The notes beneath the pieces are model-generated. The model saw only the letters and a program-made list of their open reading frames with translations. It was not told the DNA's origin and did not search any database. Shown here piece by piece: positions 10,901 through 21,817 of a stretch of DNA of 64,000 bases (position 1 is its first letter; the number at the start of each line of letters is the position of its first letter). Location of the stretch: positions 3,088,614-3,152,613 of the forward strand of contig CM030932.1 in the NCBI GenBank assembly GCA_018136815.1, read 5' to 3'. The translations under genes and the position numbers were made by a program. This DNA is from Isochrysis galbana (lineage: Eukaryota > Haptophyta > Isochrysidales > Isochrysidaceae).

Positions 10901-11499
10901 CCAAGGGGGCGAAACTGGAAATACTGTACGAGGGATAGCGACACAGCCAATGCGATGCGCATCGTTGTCACAGGCTGGTACGGTCGGTCCGATGACACGG
11001 GAATCTGGAGGTTGGGGAAAGCGTCGTCGACTCATGCCATCAACATTGAACCAACTCCCCAGGGGTCGTCGTGGGGGGAGAGGCGGGTGTGGTGGCGGCA
11101 ACGGTGGGAGAGGCGGTGGTTGTGGGAGTGGGTGTGGGGGAAGGGGGAGGAGAGCTCGAGGAAATGCTTCTGACATCAAAAGGCTCGGAGGATGCAGTGG
11201 AAGGGGGGGGGGGATGGCGGCATTTCTTGTGCTTTGTCAGGTTCAAAGTTGATGGACCCCCTGCTTGCATTGCCCAGTGCGAGTCTCGCATTCGCACTCG
11301 AGATGGAGATGATGGTGTCCAGAATCGGCTCTGGTAGCAGAGTGGATGCGGCCGATGAATTCGTGACCGTTGCTGCGCTCGCCATGTCGGCAAAGGCCAG
11401 CCCAAGGAAGAGCACAGTAGTAGAAACAAATGGTGCACTCGCCGTCCGCATGACTCGGTCTAAAGAGCGCCTGCTGCCTCTTTGTCTCATCGTTGTCAT
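7964..11499 (-). pseudogene. FG-GAP/VCBS repeat secreted protein, frameshifted copy
   Basis: This is the inverted paralogue of the 48945-52466 gene. From ATG 11499 it encodes a basic N-terminus, a signal-peptide-like segment (STTVLFLGLAFADMASA), a proline-rich linker, about 14 LGDxDGDGxLD calcium-binding FG-GAP motifs predicting a beta-propeller, and a cysteine-rich GCC2/GCC3-like tail (CPAGTYQPQSGKSSCLPC). A G tract at 11203-11213 has 11 residues where the other copy has 12, which shifts the frame in the linker. The rest is open to the stop at 7964. The two proteins differ at scattered residues (for example a short Ser insertion near 10040), so they are true paralogues. The frameshift may be real or a homopolymer error. 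The likely location is extracellular or at the cell surface. Confidence 0.85.
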
Positions 11500-12385
11500 G
11501 CTTGGCAACTGGCGCACAGAAAGGAGGAAGCAATCAAGCACAGAATCGAGTGCACTGTGAAGATTCAGGGATCGTTGAGGGCAGCATAAGACGCAACACA
11601 CTTATGGTGGGTCGGGTCGCCGACACATACCTTGCTCATTGTCGGCATCCAGATCCACTTCTGAGAATCCTGACGAGGGCTGGCTGAGGCGAGGTCATCC
11701 GAGCCGGTCTGCGATGCTGTCGCGTGACGCTCGTCGGCGAGTCCGATGAGACTGGTCGTGGTCGCCATTGAGTGAGCTGTGGTACTCCTAGAGCATCGAG
11801 TCGAGAGCCCCAGCATCTTTCGATGTGCTGCTTCGAGAGAAGCGGACCTCCCCCCCCCCCCCCCCCCCCCCCCCTCCCCCCCCCCCCCTCCCCCCGCCCC
11901 CCTCTCCCTCTCCCTCTCCCCAGAGGTCTAGCTAGACGAGAGGAGAGGACAAGAACATTTAAGAGAGGAGAGGAAGAGAAGAGAAGACGAGAAGATTCGA
12001 CGCCCCTTTCCCCCGCCCGCGCGGACGCGGAGGGGGGGGGGGGGGGGGAGGCTTTCACGTTCGTGTTATCAATCCTACTCGAACACCTCGTACTTGAGAT
12101 CTGAGATCTGGAAGAGATTCGAGACCTCGCGCGCGCAGAGGCAGATGCACCTCCTCCTCGAGATCTAAGCCGTCGGCGGGTTAGCGGCCCTCTGCGCCCA
12201 TAGTCTTCACGTTTTGTGCGTATGTGTATAAGATGTCTGTGCCGCGTCCGCAGGTCACTGGAACTCCTGATGACTGTGTCTGTGCCGCGTCCGCAGGTCA
12301 CACGAGGAGCGACAGACAGCGTCACGGCGCCTGTGGTGCCCCCCGAGCGCCATCGCCGCTCGCATCTCGCATCGCGCCCCTGTAG

Positions 12386-12700
12386 TCACAGGATAAGATT
12401 CTCACTACATTCACGCGCACGCACATTCACACAAACGCACGCGAAACTAAGAGTGACAAAGTGAGAGCGTGCGCGGGGAACTTTCTGTGCCGCAAGAATG
12501 CCTCGCGCAGATTCGAAACGGCCGCGAATCCAAGAAGCAAGAAGATCGATCTCGCAGAGAGTCGAAGAAGAGTAGGAATCAAGGATATGTATGATGCGCG
12601 TGGACACGGTTTCGTCAAACTGGTTGCGAGGACACGGTTCCGTCAAGATGTCGGCAACCATTTACCATTTGATGTCCTTTGACGTGCTTGAGCGTGAGCC
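12386..12700 (-). mobile_element. Ty1/copia 3' end: RNase H C-terminus plus LTR-like DNA
   Basis: The minus strand contains HVKGHQMV then ADILTEPCPRNQF, the usual C-terminal end of copia RNase H, with a small disruption between the two parts. It continues into DNA with GTTTCGCGTGCGTTTGTGTG shared with 47750-47820, 53955-53990 and 57405-57470. This piece is inside the large inverted duplication and lies upstream of the FG-GAP gene in both arms. No polymerase domain is present, so it is a relic. Confidence 0.6.
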
Positions 12701-12730
12701 GTGAGCCTGCTTGCTGCTTGGGAGATAAGG

Positions 12731-12950
12731 ATACCGTATCTGGGGAAGGGGCCGCATACAGCCGTATCTACCGTATCTGGGCACTGACTGGCGCCCGTGC
12801 CCCTATCCCGTACCTACCGTATCTATAAGAAAGCCGAGCCTAATACATGTGAAACCCTACATGTGAAAAACGTATTCACCGGTTTTCTACGGAGGCCAAA
12901 TACAGTCCGGTTTTACCGGTTTTGGTGACCGGCTCCGGTTTTGGTGACCC
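12731..12950. repeat. Anchor-plus-word loci 1a and 1b
   Basis: Locus 1a (12731-12782) has GGCCGCATACAG followed by CCGTATCTA and CCGTATCTG. Locus 1b (12851-12950) has GGAGGCCAAATACAG (12891-12905) followed by CCGGTTTTA and CCGGTTTTG, with further CCGGTTTT words on both sides and TACATGTGAAAAA at its edge. No coding is apparent. See the finding on this family. Confidence 0.6.
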
Positions 12951-13036
12951 GGGACCGCAGGCCCCGCACGAGTGGGCGTCTGAGCGCGAGCGGCGAGCGA
13001 GCGAGCAGTGGCCGGCGGCCGGGGCCGCCGGCACCC

Positions 13037-14086
13037 CAAGCACAAGGTCCATCGTAGCATGGCAAAAGATTGGCCCACACCCCACCCTCTTCACGGGAAA
13101 AGGTTCCTCAGACCACCTCCCGCTACTAGGGCGACGTTCGACCTGATAGGGCACAACCCGGACCGCAAATACGACGTACGTATATAAATCTCGACCTTTT
13201 CGACGACGAACGCATCAGAGCCACCATCAACCACATATGGAAGGCAAACATCGACGCCGACACGCCGGACCACCTGGTCGGAGAGGCATGGCACAAAGCA
13301 AAAAAGGCGGTCGCATCATACCTGCTCTGGCTAACGAAAAACGAGGAGGAGCCCTCGCCGACAACACCCCTCGTAACGCAGCTAGCCCTGTTAAGCATCC
13401 AGTTGGCCGATGAAAAACCAAATCCAACTAAACTCGACAAAATAAAGGAGCTCAACGTAGCTATTAACACAATGAGATCGAAACGTACCCCTTCACGGAA
13501 GACGGCCTTTGAAGCACTCAAACACGAAGAAAGAATGACGAAGGAATTCTTCCGTCCTTTCCAAGCTAGGACTTCGAACCAAGCCATCCCCGAACTATGC
13601 GTCACAGCCGACTGGGAGAGCCCAGGCGAACCCGACAGGATAACAACCAAAAACGACCACGAGATCCGCAACCAACTGAGAAGGTACTACGTGTGGCTTT
13701 ACCAAGAAAGGGAAACAACGCGAGACAAGGAACTCGAGGAGGCACTCAAAGAGCACCCCCTCGCCGACAACGACGCGATACAACTTGAAGGCAAAATCAC
13801 GATGGAGGAACTCGTATCGGCGATGCATAGCATAGGTAGGGGCAAAAGCTCCGGGCCCGATGCGCTACCGGCGGAATTTTATTCTAGCTTTGAGACACTA
13901 GTAAAACACGACTTTCTGCGGATGCTAAACACGGCCTTGTCAGAGGGAGAGCTACACTATTCCGTGAGAGAGGGAGATATCATACTCTTGTACAAAAAAG
14001 GCGACGCGAGAGACCCTCGGAACTATAGACCAATAACCCTATTGCAGAGTGATTACAAGATACTAGCAAAAATACTAACAAATTAA
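13037..14086 (+). pseudogene. LINE pol fragment, second copy
   Basis: It begins in the endonuclease C-terminus (PHPTLFTGKGSSDHLPL, containing the Ser-Asp-His motif of AP-type endonucleases), passes at least two frameshifts near 13130 and 13183, and is then continuously open from about 13190 to a stop at 14086. RT blocks are GRGKSSGPDALPAEFY and KKGDARDPRNYRPITLLQS, ending at LAKILTN. It is collinear with 4643-5700 and clearly the same family. It is truncated before RT block 3, exactly where element-B-like sequence begins. No catalytic YADD is present. Confidence 0.85.
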
Positions 14087-14092
14087 GTGCAG

Positions 14093-14437
14093 GTGAGGCT
14101 GGGGCATGGCCCTGGCCCCTCCTGCCTCTCCCTCGCTGGCTCTCGAGCCCCTGCCGGTCGACAGGAGCTGGCTGGGGGCTCCTGATCAGGGGGGCCCAGG
14201 GGAGGAGGGGTTGGTCAGAGCGAGAAGCAGGCCAACGCGGGCCAGGGCGTGCGATCTGTGCCCGACTCTCAGGGAGAGTCTGGGCAGGCTGGGTGAGTCC
14301 CCCCTACATACTACATGCCAAGAGGCAGCGCAGGGGGGTGGATGGTTCTCGCCCCCCATGAGGGGAGTCAAGAGAGTGGGGGGGGCACGAGGCCCCCCTC
14401 CATGGCGACCAATCATAAGATTAGTGAGACCTCAGTA
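14093..14437 (+). mobile_element. SINE-like element B fragment
   Basis: GAGGCTGGGGCATGGCCCTG and CCTGCCTCTCCCTCGCTGGC match the middle of the 39806-40553 element. CATGCCAAGAGG and GGGGGCACGAGGCCCCCC match its right part, ending in an altered form of the TATAAACTTAGTT end. It is diverged, 5'-truncated and joined to the broken LINE RT. Confidence 0.6.
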
Positions 14438-14565
14438 TAAACATACAGAGGTTAGAATGAGCATCCACGATGCATGAGATGGATGTATCCATGATAGATA
14501 TGCATCTATGATGCACATATCACATACACATATCATGGATGTATCCATGATACCATGATACCCCC
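14426..14565. repeat. Copia-associated terminal repeat fragment
   Basis: GAGACCTCAGTATAAACATA and ATGGATGTATCCATGATA-type palindromes match 57561-57680 and, in reverse, 53797-53872. In the latter two the block continues into the copia LTR-like sequence. Only the outer part is kept here. Confidence 0.55.
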
Positions 14566-14574
14566 TTACTCTAA

Positions 14575-14705
14575 CGTAAACCGTTGTTTGTGTAAAGGAG
14601 CCTGTTTTTCGGCCTGTTTTTGACTTTTTTGTGTAATCCAAAAACAGCTGTTTTTACTGTTCTTCTTCGGCTGTTGGACTGTTTTTCACATGTAGGTTTT
14701 CGACC
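14575..14705 (+). repeat. Anchor-plus-word locus 2
   Basis: CCAAAAACAG (14638-14647) is followed by CTGTTTTTA and CTGTTCTTC and preceded by CCTGTTTTT words. AAAAACAGCTGTTTTT is a perfect palindrome, and the locus ends in TTTTTCACATGTAGG as in other members. Confidence 0.6.
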
Positions 14706-14992
14706 CTGACCCCTGACCGTAAAAGTAAAAACAAACGGGGTCCACCGACCACCGAGCACCGAGGTTTCACCCCGGTATTTGACGTCAAACGCCGAGTGAA
14801 CCTCAAGCGAAACTCCCACAAAACCCCTCGAAAATCGCTACAGTGCATTCTCACCCACCCGAACTCGAGACTTACCTATCACTTATTACCTATACCTACC
14901 GTGATGTTAAAAAAACTCGACTTAGAGTTCAGTTGGCATTTAGTTACTCTGGTTCCTCGAATGAGAGGTTCGCGGGAAGAGCCACGGGAATA

Positions 14993-15427
14993 ATGTCGTT
15001 TGCTTCTCCGGCGGTGCGGCGGGTGCGACGGGAGGAGGGGGCCAGCTCTCCAGGCTGCTCGCTGCTGCAGGTGCGCAGCGCAGCTGAGATGCGTCCTGAG
15101 CCCGTGCCGCGCAGAGAGCTCCCGCTCTCGCTCGTGCCGCTCGCACACGACGAGCCCTTCCGGCTCGCCTGCTGGGGCTGCGGCATGCCACCGCCGCCTG
15201 CGACGCCGAGCAAGCTCAAACTCGCAGCGCTCGCGCCCCACCGGCAGTGCGGCATCTGCGTCAAACAGTGCCGTTCGCCAGCTGCATGTTTCTGCTCGAG
15301 CGCGTGCGCCACACTCAACTGGAAGAGGCATCTGGCGTGGCATGCAGACCGGAACCGGCCGCCACTCATTGAAGCGGAGGGCAATGGAGAGCACATGGGG
15401 TTGCGAACACCTACAGGCGACGGTTGA
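14993..15427 (+). CDS. Small MYND-like zinc-finger protein
   Basis: A 144-residue ORF starting MSFASPAVRRVRREEG in open context. Residues about 62-125 are cysteine-rich: CWGCGMPPPP, then CGICVKQC, then CFCSSACATLNWKRHLAWH. The spacing C-x2-C ... C-x2-C ... C-x3-C with a following W-x2-H-x3-H resembles the MYND zinc-binding fold, which usually mediates binding to proline-rich partners. The final Cys of a canonical MYND is not where expected, so it may be a divergent or related treble-clef finger. The N-terminus is basic and low in complexity. Neighbours give no functional clue. An upstream in-frame extension to 14843 exists but lacks a good start. Confidence 0.55.
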   Translation: MSFASPAVRRVRREEGASSPGCSLLQVRSAAEMRPEPVPRRELPLSLVPLAHDEPFRLACWGCGMPPPPATPSKLKLAALAPHRQCGICVKQCRSPAACFCSSACATLNWKRHLAWHADRNRPPLIEAEGNGEHMGLRTPTGDG

Positions 15428-17311
15428 GCGCGTAGGGCTCTAAAGTAAAGCCTGTAGTATCGATTGGGTAGGGAAACAGAGCTGCCGCCGCATACCCTGG
15501 GATGTATGCATTCATCGGCGAGAAGACCTTCTGCCCTCCCACACATGGTAACCCATAGCAGCCAGTCTGCTGATTCTATCACACAACTTTCTATACGCAA
15601 GATTCGAGGGTCCAATGCCAGTTGTTGTGCTGGCTCAAACTGACAGCATGCACCGCATCCACATCATGCTTGACAACCCACTTACACCGTAAACGCAACC
15701 AGTATTCACACGTGCCTGAGCTAGAGAACAATGAAGCCCAAGAGGAACGTGTCCACTTGTGGTTGATGTCATCTTGTGAATGACATTGAGCCAAATTGAT
15801 CGAACATTTGTGTACTCTGAATGTCTTTAGGTCTTGGCCCCGGGGTGTGATTTGCGAGCACGCCACATGACTCATGGATCGTGCTCAGGCGCGCACGGTC
15901 CACGTTCGCTCTTAGCGGCACACCGAAGCCGAACGATCGGGAGTATACTACTACTACTGTCAACAGGGCAGTGTGCTCCTGGCAAGCCATAAGGCGTGCC
16001 AGGAGGGTGGGTGTGGGTGGTTCCTCCCCCACGGCAGGAGAGGAGCGGAGACAGGGGGGGGGCTTGTGGCCCCCCTGTTGCGGGTGGGGGGAGGGATATT
16101 TTTGGATGCGTGCTATACTTAGCACGCCCATCTCCCACCCCTCCTCGGTCCGGCAACTGCAGATTTCCCCTCGCGTGGAAATTAACCCCGCGTTCCGAGA
16201 GCTCTCTTCATTCCTCTATCACCGTCTCGCTCCTCGTCCTTTCGGCAGTTCTCCCCCGATTACTCGCTAGTGTAAATGGTCCGTTTATGTTAGTCTTTTG
16301 TGTCATCGCCACCGTTCACTTTTTGTTTTCTCTGTTCCGTCCTCCTTCGTGATCTGCGCCGGTCCCGTTGCCTCCATCATGTCTGCCCCTGCCGTCACTC
16401 AGTTCGCATCCGAGCATTCGGGAGGGGTCCACGCCGGGCCTGGCACGGAGGAGTGGCTCTTTGAATAAAAAAGCGCATCTGAAGATTCCGGGCTAACACC
16501 TACTACAGGACTGCCAAAAAATGCGTAAAATTAGTCGGAGTGGAGTGGCTCTCTTTGAGCCTGCCCTTGGTCTGTTGGGCTCTGCAGACTGCAGACTGCT
16601 GTCCCATGCATGGCCCATGGGCCATGGGCCATGGGGAGGGCCAGCATGTCTGCATGTCTGTTGTGCATGATGTGGCCGGGGCCACGGGCCGTGTGGCGCG
16701 GCGCGAGTCGCACGCACCTGGCCTCGGCCTCTGACGGTGGACGCGGCCGCTTCGCTTGCGAGCGACTGCTCCATGGGAGCTAGGAGGCCGCCCTCGGCGG
16801 GGGGGCCGACGGAGAGGAAGGGCGGCCGCCAGCGCGCTCCATGGCAACTGACTATAAAGTTAGTTATGTTAAAGTGACATATGCGTACACGCGCCCACCA
16901 CCTTCACCAATCTACAAAGTGAGACGGTAGACGGAGTAGAGGCGACCTAAGTAAGACACACAAGAAGCATGGCACACATACACGCCCCACCACTGCACAA
17001 TCAATCACAAAGAACACAACCATCTCAGCCCAGCCTCTCTCCGTCAACTCCGATACCTAAGACAACCAACGCGGCTGTTCTGATCGAACGCACTAGCGCA
17101 CAACTTAAGGGACCACACGCCTCGCTCCTATTCTCCACGTCTCGAACGGCCCATATGCGTCTTGGGGCAGACAGCACGACGAGCAACCGCCCAAGGACAA
17201 TTAAGTCTGCTGGCATAGCCCTGCGCCGGAGACCTCGCTTTCACAATAGATGACGCGTCACGCAGCGTTGCACATAGCCACGAGCCACAGCGCGGCAGAG
17301 TGGCCCTAGAG
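15428..17311. other. Intergenic region with repeat fragments
   Basis: I found no convincing gene. An element-B right-part fragment lies at about 15960-16100 (CTCCTGGCAAGCCATAAGGC, then CCTCCCCCACGGCAGGAG). A reverse-oriented LINE tail (CATCTGAAGATTCCGGGCTA) lies at about 16468-16490. GGGCCATGGGCCATGG at 16618-16634 is a short palindromic tandem, and a weak element-B-like end (CTATAAAGTTAGTT) is near 16850-16865. A minus-strand frame at 15600-15870 is open but not recognisable. The Arp3 3' UTR should lie just left of 17312. Confidence 0.5.
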
Positions 17312-19860
17312 CTACATGGTAATGGTGGAAAAAACGGGGTTGTGCCGGCATACGCTAGGCCCGTACTCCTCGTATTGTTGGCGGGTGTGCACAACGTTGC
17401 CAAACTCAGGAGTGGAGGCGAGCATCGAGCCACCGAACCAGACAGCGAAGCGCTGCATGTGGTGCGAGATCACGTTGACCTGCAATCCAGTGACGAGGCG
17501 GATGCAAGGGTTGCTAGAGCGTGCAGCGGGCTCTCGCTAGTAGTAGCACTCGGCTCATGGCGCCGCACTGTGGCTTCGAACACGAGGACAAACAGGGCAA
17601 AGTGCACCTCCGTTGGTTGTGGCTTGATGGTGCCGCCCGATAGGGCTTCGCTCTTGCGCGACCGCTCGTCGACACAGCGTTTAATGTCGCGCTGCAGGCG
17701 CCGGCCAAAGTCCTTGAACATGGTTGAACCGCCCGAGAGAACAATGTGCTTGTACAAGCCTCGGCGACAGTCGATGGGCGAAGCCTGAATGGTTGCGTCC
17801 ACAACCTGACAGCCGCCAGGATCGGAGGCTCGTGGATCGCGATCAAAGTGTGCGCCTATACGCTCACCGCGCACGCGCGGCCAAACAGCGAGCCCAGCGT
17901 TTCATACGACATGGCCAGAGCAATCCTTAGCCGTCCTCGCCCGCTCAAGACTGCGAGTTTTGCGTCGCAATCTCTCCTCCGAGCCCAAGTTCGACGTCCA
18001 CCCGTTGGCCCCCTCCCTCTCCGCACTAGCATATCCCGATGGACGCCGTGAGACCACGGCACAAGCGTGCTGCAACCCTGCGTGAGCCACACATGCACAC
18101 CTTGGGCAATGGCGTGGTATAGTCAGGATTGCAGATTTCGGGGTTGAAAAAGATCTCGGGCCCCAAGAAGCGTTCGTATGCAACGTCCACTTTCCACGGC
18201 TGCCCCTTCTTCGTGTTTCCAGCGGTTTCCTTGACCCATCTGTGTGCGAAGAGGCGAGATGGTGACGCGAGGCGGCCATGCCGCTCCGATGCGGGAGCGC
18301 TAATTGTGTGGTTAAATCAGGCTCGCCGCAACCTGCAGAAGAGGGCCGTGCGTCTCTGCGAACCTGCGCGGGTCTTCGTCGTACTTCTTGAATTCCTTGG
18401 CCATGTCGGGGCAGACGTAGCAATACTGCTCCTTGACACGGCGCGCCACTTCCATGGCCTCGTCCGCCGGCATCCCCGCCTCGCGCTCGCGCATGAGCGT
18501 CTGGATGAAGTTTGTGATGTCTCTTCCGGCCATGGGAATGTGCTTGATGCAGGAGCCGATGACGTAGCCGTCCGCAACGGGGATCACATGCGTCACACCG
18601 TCGCCGGCGTCAATCACAGTGCCGGTCAATGAGCGCTCGGTCACTTGCTTGGAACTGAGTCGGCAGCAGGATGGGAAGGTCGAGCCGGATGGCTTGCAGG
18701 CGCCCAGCAGCTGTCCGTGGTGAAGGGTCGAGCGCGGTGCACACTCACGTCCAAGAAGCTGCTAGCGCGAGCACGGCCTGAACTGCGATGTACAGACCCT
18801 TCACATTGTACGTTTCGAACATTATTTCGGCAGTGAGCTCGCGATTCTCGGGCGTGTTTAGTGGCGGCTCAGTGAGGAGAAAGTTGTGCTCCTGAAGGCA
18901 TAGCGGGGCACCCCAGCCGATGAGGATGCCCTTTGTAGCAGATGGGCCCAGGCTAGAAATAGTGACGAGAAGCTCACCTCTGGGTCGCATCGTAGAAAGT
19001 CGAACATGCACCTCTGCCAGTATCGCTCCATCGAGTCCCAGTTCTCGACTATGCCATGCCGAATCGGGTAGTTCACGGTGTATTCATTCGTTCTCGCCAT
19101 AGCCTCGTCGCCAATCCAAAAGTCGAGGTCCTCCACGCCCTGCCAGTCCTTCCTGGCCTGCGAGCGAGCGAGGCGTCGGCAAGCGTGATGGGCCACCTCT
19201 CGTCCTCTCTCTCCCCCTTTACTGTCTGCCGTTCTCCCTTCCTCTTGATCCTTGCTCTCCTTTCCACGCGTGCCAAACCCCTCATGCATCCCTTTCCTCT
19301 CTTTCTCCTCAGCCTCGTTTGCGTTCTCCTCCATGGCTCTCTAAAGTCTCCCTCAGCTCTCTCCCTCGTACCCCTGCTTCTCTCCTACCCTTCTCACTCT
19401 GGCAACCTCCTCTCGTGGCTTCCTCTCACTCCTTCACCCGCTGCCCCCTCTGCCTCCCCCCCCCCCCCCCTTGTCCCTCTTCCTCACTCTGCCACCGCCC
19501 TTCCCTCTCGCCATCCCTCCCTGCGCCCCTCCATCCTTCCATTCTTTCCCCGTCCCCACCTCTCAACAATCTCCCTCCCTCTCTCCACTGCTCCCCCCCG
19601 CCCCTTCTCTTCCTCTCCCTCTTCCTCGCTGCCCCCCCCTCCCCCCCGGTCTCCCTCCCTCTCTCGCCCTCCCCCCGCCGCCCCTCTCCCCCCCCTCCCG
19701 CCCCTCTCTCTCCCTGCCTCGGGACGTGCCTCCCGCTCACGTTCTTGGGGTCCTTAGTCGCGATGACCGACGGGATGATGAACGACGGCTCCATGTTCCC
19801 CGCGTACCCCATCTTGGCGTAGCCCGTCCCATTGTCGATGACCACCGCGGGCTTCTCCAT
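17312..19860 (-). CDS. ARP3: Actin-related protein 3 (Arp2/3 complex), seven exons
   Basis: Arp3 is one of the two actin-like subunits of the Arp2/3 complex, which nucleates branched actin in the cytoplasm. Exons on the minus strand: 19860-19741, 19157-18978, 18891-18749, 18654-18364, 18239-18101, 17805-17608, 17479-17312. Every junction keeps frame and gives 412 aa, close to the usual 418. Diagnostic stretches are [20 protein letters not shown] (exon 1), [15 protein letters not shown] (exon 3), [20 protein letters not shown] (exon 4), [11 protein letters not shown] (exon 5), [20 protein letters not shown] (exon 6) and [16 protein letters not shown] (exon 7). The loop between exons 1 and 2 is shorter than in animals. 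All introns are GT-AG; intron 4 has a weak donor (GTTCGC). Intron 1 (583 bp) is low-complexity purine/pyrimidine DNA. The start ATG has no upstream rival. Confidence 0.97.
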
Positions 19861-20299
19861 GCGAGAGAGAGAGCGGGAGGAGAGGGGTTCACGAGGGGGG
19901 AGGGGCCTCCGAGAAGATGTAATAAACCGAGTGAAATTATGAAAGGGACGGGCGGAGAGGTTGGAGTGCGCCGGGCGTGAAGGCGCACCGAGAGCACCCG
20001 AGGACTACTCATATCTATGAGGGTGAATAAATATAAAACGAAGTGAGGGAGCCGGCTGGCTGCAGGCGGCCGGCCGTGGGATGTAGTAGTAGTAGATACC
20101 ATTTACTACTAGAAGATACTACTTAGGCTCCAAGTGGACGATGTAAAGACTTTACAGCCCCCAATCCGGTCCACACAAAAAATGTGCAGCCCCCAAGCCC
20201 CGCTACAGTAGTAGTAGTAGATACCATCATAGCGGGTAGTATCTATTTGTGGCCTCTGCCTGCTGCTGCCTCTGTGCCTCGGTGGTAGCAGAGTCCTAC

Positions 20300-20540
20300 T
20301 CGGTAAGCACGGTTTTACCGTGTTTGTGTTTGTACGGAAGCCAAAAACAGCCCGTTGTCACCGTGTTTCAAACGCCCTCCCTGCTAGCACTAGCACCATG
20401 CCGTGTTTGCAACGTTCCCGTGTTGTGTTTCTAGCCTAGTTGGGAGCTACGTATTCACCGTATTTGGCCGAAGGCCAAATACAGACCATATTTGCCGTAT
20501 TTGAACCCCCCCCCATGTTGTGCCCCTCCGTATTTGGACG
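20300..20540 (+). repeat. Anchor-plus-word loci 3 and 4
   Basis: Locus 3 has GGAAGCCAAAAACAG (20336-20350) followed by CCGTTGTCA and CCGTGTTTC, with further CCGTGTTT words to 20433. Locus 4 has GAAGGCCAAATACAG (20470-20484) followed by CCATATTTG and CCGTATTTG, preceded by CACCGTATTTGGCC. GTATTTGGCC-GAA-GGCCAAATAC is a perfect 10-bp hairpin. A further CCGTATTTGG is at 20528-20537. Confidence 0.65.
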
Positions 20541-21412
20541 GTGGCGCGCGCCCGCGCCCGCACACGCGCGCCCGCGCGGCTAGCAGCGGATTGCCGCACA
20601 AGAAATCGATCAAGTGGTCCTTCATCACATTGTCCCACCCATCTGATAGAATCGAACGACTTTTACTAAGCAACTGCTGACGCAATGGCTCAAGCTCGCG
20701 CGACAACCTAGCTCCTAGCTACAGTATCATCCAACAAAGCACCATGCAAACCTCAAACCTTTGCGATTCGGTCCTTTGTACGAAGGAGGGGCCGTCTTGA
20801 GTGCCGCAATCATCGCCGCAAACTTTATTGGATGGTCCGCCGTTGTAGCCGGGATGTTACACGCATAAAAATACTCGGCGATCGCCGCGTCGCACGCCTT
20901 CTCCTTCTTCGCATCCGCGTTGAAGCTCAGGGTGGTTTGACCACCACTGAGCCGCTGAGCCGGGGTTGGCGGCTGCCCGCAGCGGCCACCCCCTCGGCAA
21001 GCCTCTGTGCAAGCGGCGCAGCAGCCGCTTCATCCACCTGCCTCACTGCCTCCTTCTGCTTCTTCTTCTCAGTCTTCGCCACCTCGAGAACATCCATCTC
21101 CCACGCACAGGCGCCGCCGCCCAAGCGGCCTCTCAATCGTTCGCAGCACTCCGCCCCTTTGCTATTGGCATGGACGAGCCCGAAGTCGAGGCCGCCGCTC
21201 GTCACGCCATCCGCGCCTTTGAGCTGCTCCCCACTCGCCCTGCCACCGGCCCCTTCGCCCTTCACCACAAATGCTCCTTGAGAAGCTTCCTGACTCCCTC
21301 TCCTCCCTCCGCACCGACGAGCTACGCAAGCTCTACGAGACCGACATCATGGGACATGTCGACCGGCCGGGCCTGTGTCTCGTGCTCGCGCACGAGGTCA
21401 GTGCCGTGGCTT

Positions 21413-21817
21413 TGTAGGGGCCCAGCCTTGCGGCTTTCCCTATGGGAGGAGGGGCCCTGAGGCCCCATCTGTTCAGGCATTTGGTGTGGGGGTGTCCGGT
21501 GTTGTGGGTGGTGGGTGGTGTGCTGTGTGGGTGTTGATATGTGGCTGCCTGCGGCTCCTTGTGCGTGGCGTGCGGTGGCGCGCGGCCACGTGGGCGGTCG
21601 TGGGTCCTGCTTGGGGGCGCTGTGGTTATGCGGCGTCGGACATCTCCTGGTCGGTTGGCGCGGAGTAGATAGAGGAAGTGGGCGAAAAGGTACAGTAGCC
21701 AAAAGTGCCTCGAGGGGCCCATCCGAAATCAGGCATCCGAGGGTTAGGGTTAGGGGTCCGGGCTAGGGTTAGGGCGGGGTGACCCGGAAGGGAGTAGGGG
21801 AGCGTGGCGCGCTCCAT
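21413..21817 (-). pseudogene. LINE ORF1 N-terminal fragment with telomere-like insert
   Basis: From ATG 21817 the minus strand reads MERATLPYSLPGHP and further left PTDQEMSDAA, which aligns with the PADQDMADAA of the 7337-7621 copy. Between these blocks is an extra segment of roughly 35-40 codons containing TTAGGG-type repeats at 21738-21775 on the plus strand. The CTATCGTTTTAACGATAG hairpin (21822-21839) precedes the ATG. The left end (21413) lies against an unrelated coding-like scrap. It is a broken copy. Confidence 0.6.
21738..21775 (+). repeat. Short interstitial telomere-like repeat
   Basis: GGGTTAGGGTTAGGGG and CTAGGGTTAGGG form a degenerate TTAGGG tract of about 38 bp inside a LINE ORF1 relic. 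It is far too short for a chromosome end. Confidence 0.7.

Noticed and set aside
12731..20540. Anchor-plus-word loci as CRISPR or tRNA-like elements
   Set aside because: No regular repeat-spacer spacing and no cloverleaf; kept as an unexplained repeat family.
21738..21775. True telomere at this position
   Set aside because: Tract is under 40 bp, degenerate, and inside a LINE ORF1 relic with sequence continuing on both sides.
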